From Isoperla grammatica (Eukaryota > Arthropoda > Insecta > Plecoptera > Perlodidae), in NCBI GenBank assembly GCA_945910005.1, contig CAMDTW010000343.1:27677-91676 (forward strand): a DNA stretch of 64,000 nt. Reading direction: 5' to 3'. Each line of letters opens with the position of its first letter. The first letter of the stretch is position 1. Position numbers and translations under genes: made by a program. The notes beneath the pieces were generated by a model. The model searched no databases. It was not told where the DNA came from and saw only the letters and a program-made list of their open reading frames with translations. Below, piece by piece: positions 61,671-64,000 of this stretch.

Positions 61671-64000
61671 GCCTGAAACGCTCTAAAACAACGATTTGTC
61701 AACTTTGGTTGAAACCCTTAGGAATCCCGGCCGTATGCAAGATTCCTCTTAAAACTGGATGTTTGTGGTAGATAGACTAAAATCAGCCAATTTCTATAAT
61801 TTATGCATATTTTAACCAAAAACGATTAAAAAACTCAATTTATGCATTTTCATAATACTCTTTCAGAATGCACACTAACATTATTATTTTTCAACGGTTG
61901 GTGTAACTTCTAAAGTAGTTATCGAAATGTGACGAAATGGACAAATTGTCCTTATTGGAGCCTGAAACGCTCTAAAACAACGATTTGTCAACTTTGGTTG
62001 AAACCCTTAGGAATCCCAGCCGTATGCAAGATTCCTCTTAAAACTGGAAGTTTGTGGTAGATAGACTGAAATCAGCCAATTTCTATATTTAATGCATATT
62101 TTAACCAAAAACGACGAAAAAAACTCAATTTATGCATGTTCATTATACTCTTGAAGAATGCAGCCTATAATTCTTATTTTTCAACGGAGGGTGTAACTTC
62201 TATAGAAGTTTTCGAAATGTGACGAAATGGACAAATTTTGCTTATTGGAGCCTGAAACGCTCTAAAACAACGATTTGTCAACTTTGGTTGAAACCCTTAG
62301 GAATCCCAGCCGTATGCAAGATTCCTCTTAAAACTGGAAGTTTGTGGTAGATAGACTGAAATCAGCCAATTTCTATATTTTATGCATATTTTAACCAAAA
62401 ACGACGAAAAACTCAATTTATGGATTTTCATTATACTCTTGAAGAATGCAGCCTATAATTTTTATTTTTCAACAGAGGGTGTAACTTCTATAGAAGTTAT
62501 CGAAATGTGACGAAATGGACAAATTGTGCTTATTGGAGCCTGAAACGCTCTAAAACAACGATTTGTCAACTTTGGTTGAAACTTTTAGGAATCCCGGCCG
62601 TATGCAAGATTCCTCTTAAAACTGGAAGTTTGTGGTAGATAGACTGAAATCAGCCAATTTCTATTTTTTATGCATATTTTCACCAAAAACGATTAAAAAA
62701 CTCAATTAATGCATTTTCATTATACTCTTTCAGAATGCACACTAACATTATTATTTTTCAACGGTTGGTGTAACTTCTAAAGTAGTTATCGAAATGTGAC
62801 GAAATGGACAAATTGTCCTTATTGGAGCCTAAAACGCTCTAAAACAACGATTTGTCAACTTTGGTTTAAACCCTTAGGAATCCCAGCCGTATGCAAGATT
62901 CCTCTTAAAACTGGAAGTTTGTGGGAGATAGATTGAAATCAGCCAATTTCTATATTTTATGCATTTTTTAACCAAAAACGACGAAAAAACTCAATTTATG
63001 CATGTTCATTATACTCTTGAAGAATGCAGCCTATAATTCTTATTTTTCAACGGAGGGTGTAACTTCTATAGAAAATATCGAAATGTGACGAAATGGACAA
63101 ATTGTGCTTATTGGAGCCTGAAACGCTCTAAAACAACGATTTGTCAACTTTGGTTGAAACCCTTAGGAATCCGGGCCGTATGCAAGATTCCTCTTAAAAC
63201 TGGAAGTTTGTGGTAGATAGACTAAAATCAGCCAATTTCTATATTTTATGCATATTTTAACCAAAAACGACCAAAAAACTCAATTTATGCATTTTCATAA
63301 TACTCTTTCAGAATGCACACTAACATTATTATTTTTCAACGGTTGGTGTAACTTCTAAAGCAGTTATCGAAATGTGACGAAATGGAGAAATTGTGCTTAT
63401 TGGAGCCTGAAACGCTCTAAAACAACGATTTGTCAACTTTGGTTGAAACCCTTAGGAATCCCAGCCGTATGCAAGATTCCTTTAAAAACTGGAAGTTTGT
63501 GGTAGATAGACTGAAATCAGCCAATTTCTATATTTTATGCATATTTTAACCAAAAACGACGAAAAAACTCAATTTATGCATTTTCATTATACTCTTGAAG
63601 AATGCAGCCTATAATTCTTATTTTTCAACGGAGGGTTTTACTTCTATAGAAGTTATCGAAATGTGACGAAATGGACAAATTGTGCTTATTGGAGCCTGAA
63701 ACGCTCTAAAACAACGATTTGTCAACTTTGGTTGAAACCCTTAGGAATCCCGGCCGTATGCAAGATTCCTCTTAAAACTGGAAGTTTGTGGTAGATAGAC
63801 TGAAATCAGCCAATTTCTATTTTTTATGCATATTTTAACCAAAAACGACGAAAAAACTCAATTTATGCATTTTCATTATACTCTTGAAGAATGCAACCTA
63901 TAATTCTTATTTTTCGACGGAGGGTGTAACTTCTATAGAAGTTATCGAAATGTGACGAAATGGACAAATTGTGCTTATTGGAGCCTGAAACGCTCTAAAA

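Larger units (their letters stand above)
48929..64000. repeat. 289-bp satellite array, right arm (about 52 monomers)
   Basis: The same monomer, orientation and A/B mixture as the left arm, continuing to the end of the window. Units are homogenised, with slightly more private variants beyond about 62 kb (for example TATGCATGTTCATT at 62141 and 62998, and AATCCGGGCCG at about 63168). No genes or unrelated sequence are seen. Confidence 0.98.

Overview
This window is eukaryotic, non-genic DNA: one long satellite array carrying a single recent retrotransposon insertion. About 58 of the 64 kb is a head-to-tail tandem repeat with a 289-bp, AT-rich monomer, roughly 149 copies left of the insertion and 52 to its right. 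No host gene, tRNA, rRNA, CRISPR or bacterial-type feature is visible. Such an array is typical of constitutive heterochromatin (pericentromeric, centromeric or subtelomeric). The species cannot be named from the sequence. An animal, probably an invertebrate, is a guess from the style of the Ty3/Gypsy polyprotein and the lack of a chromodomain.

Layout. Positions 1-5750: diverged monomers with small indels; two monomer types (A and B) alternate as a dimer from about 292 to 2602. Positions 5750-43080: homogenised monomers organised into overlapping higher-order repeats. A diagnostic marker recurs at 17451, 20051, 29009, 37102 and 49312, always separated by whole multiples of 289 bp once the insertion is subtracted. 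Positions 43081-48928: a complete 5848-bp Ty3/Gypsy-type LTR retrotransposon on the minus strand. Positions 48929-64000: the array resumes in exactly the phase in which it was broken, and contains a very recent tandem duplication with a 4620-bp (16-monomer) period.

The retrotransposon has two 163-bp LTRs that are identical by eye, a 4-bp ATAT target duplication (5 bp AATAT is equally compatible), a primer-binding site abutting the 5' LTR, a polypurine tract and one uninterrupted 1678-codon gag-pol frame. The frame encodes Gag with two CCHC knuckles, an aspartic protease, reverse transcriptase, RNase H and an integrase with HHCC, DDE and GPF motifs. All expected catalytic residues are present, so the copy is young and potentially autonomous. 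Its insertion postdates amplification of the surrounding higher-order units, because several related monomers elsewhere in the array keep the empty site.

The most notable points are the intact, compact element nested in the satellite, the perfect 18-bp palindrome found in most homogenised monomers close to the insertion point, and a clear multi-scale record of unequal exchange or amplification. All short ORFs in the satellite look like chance frames.
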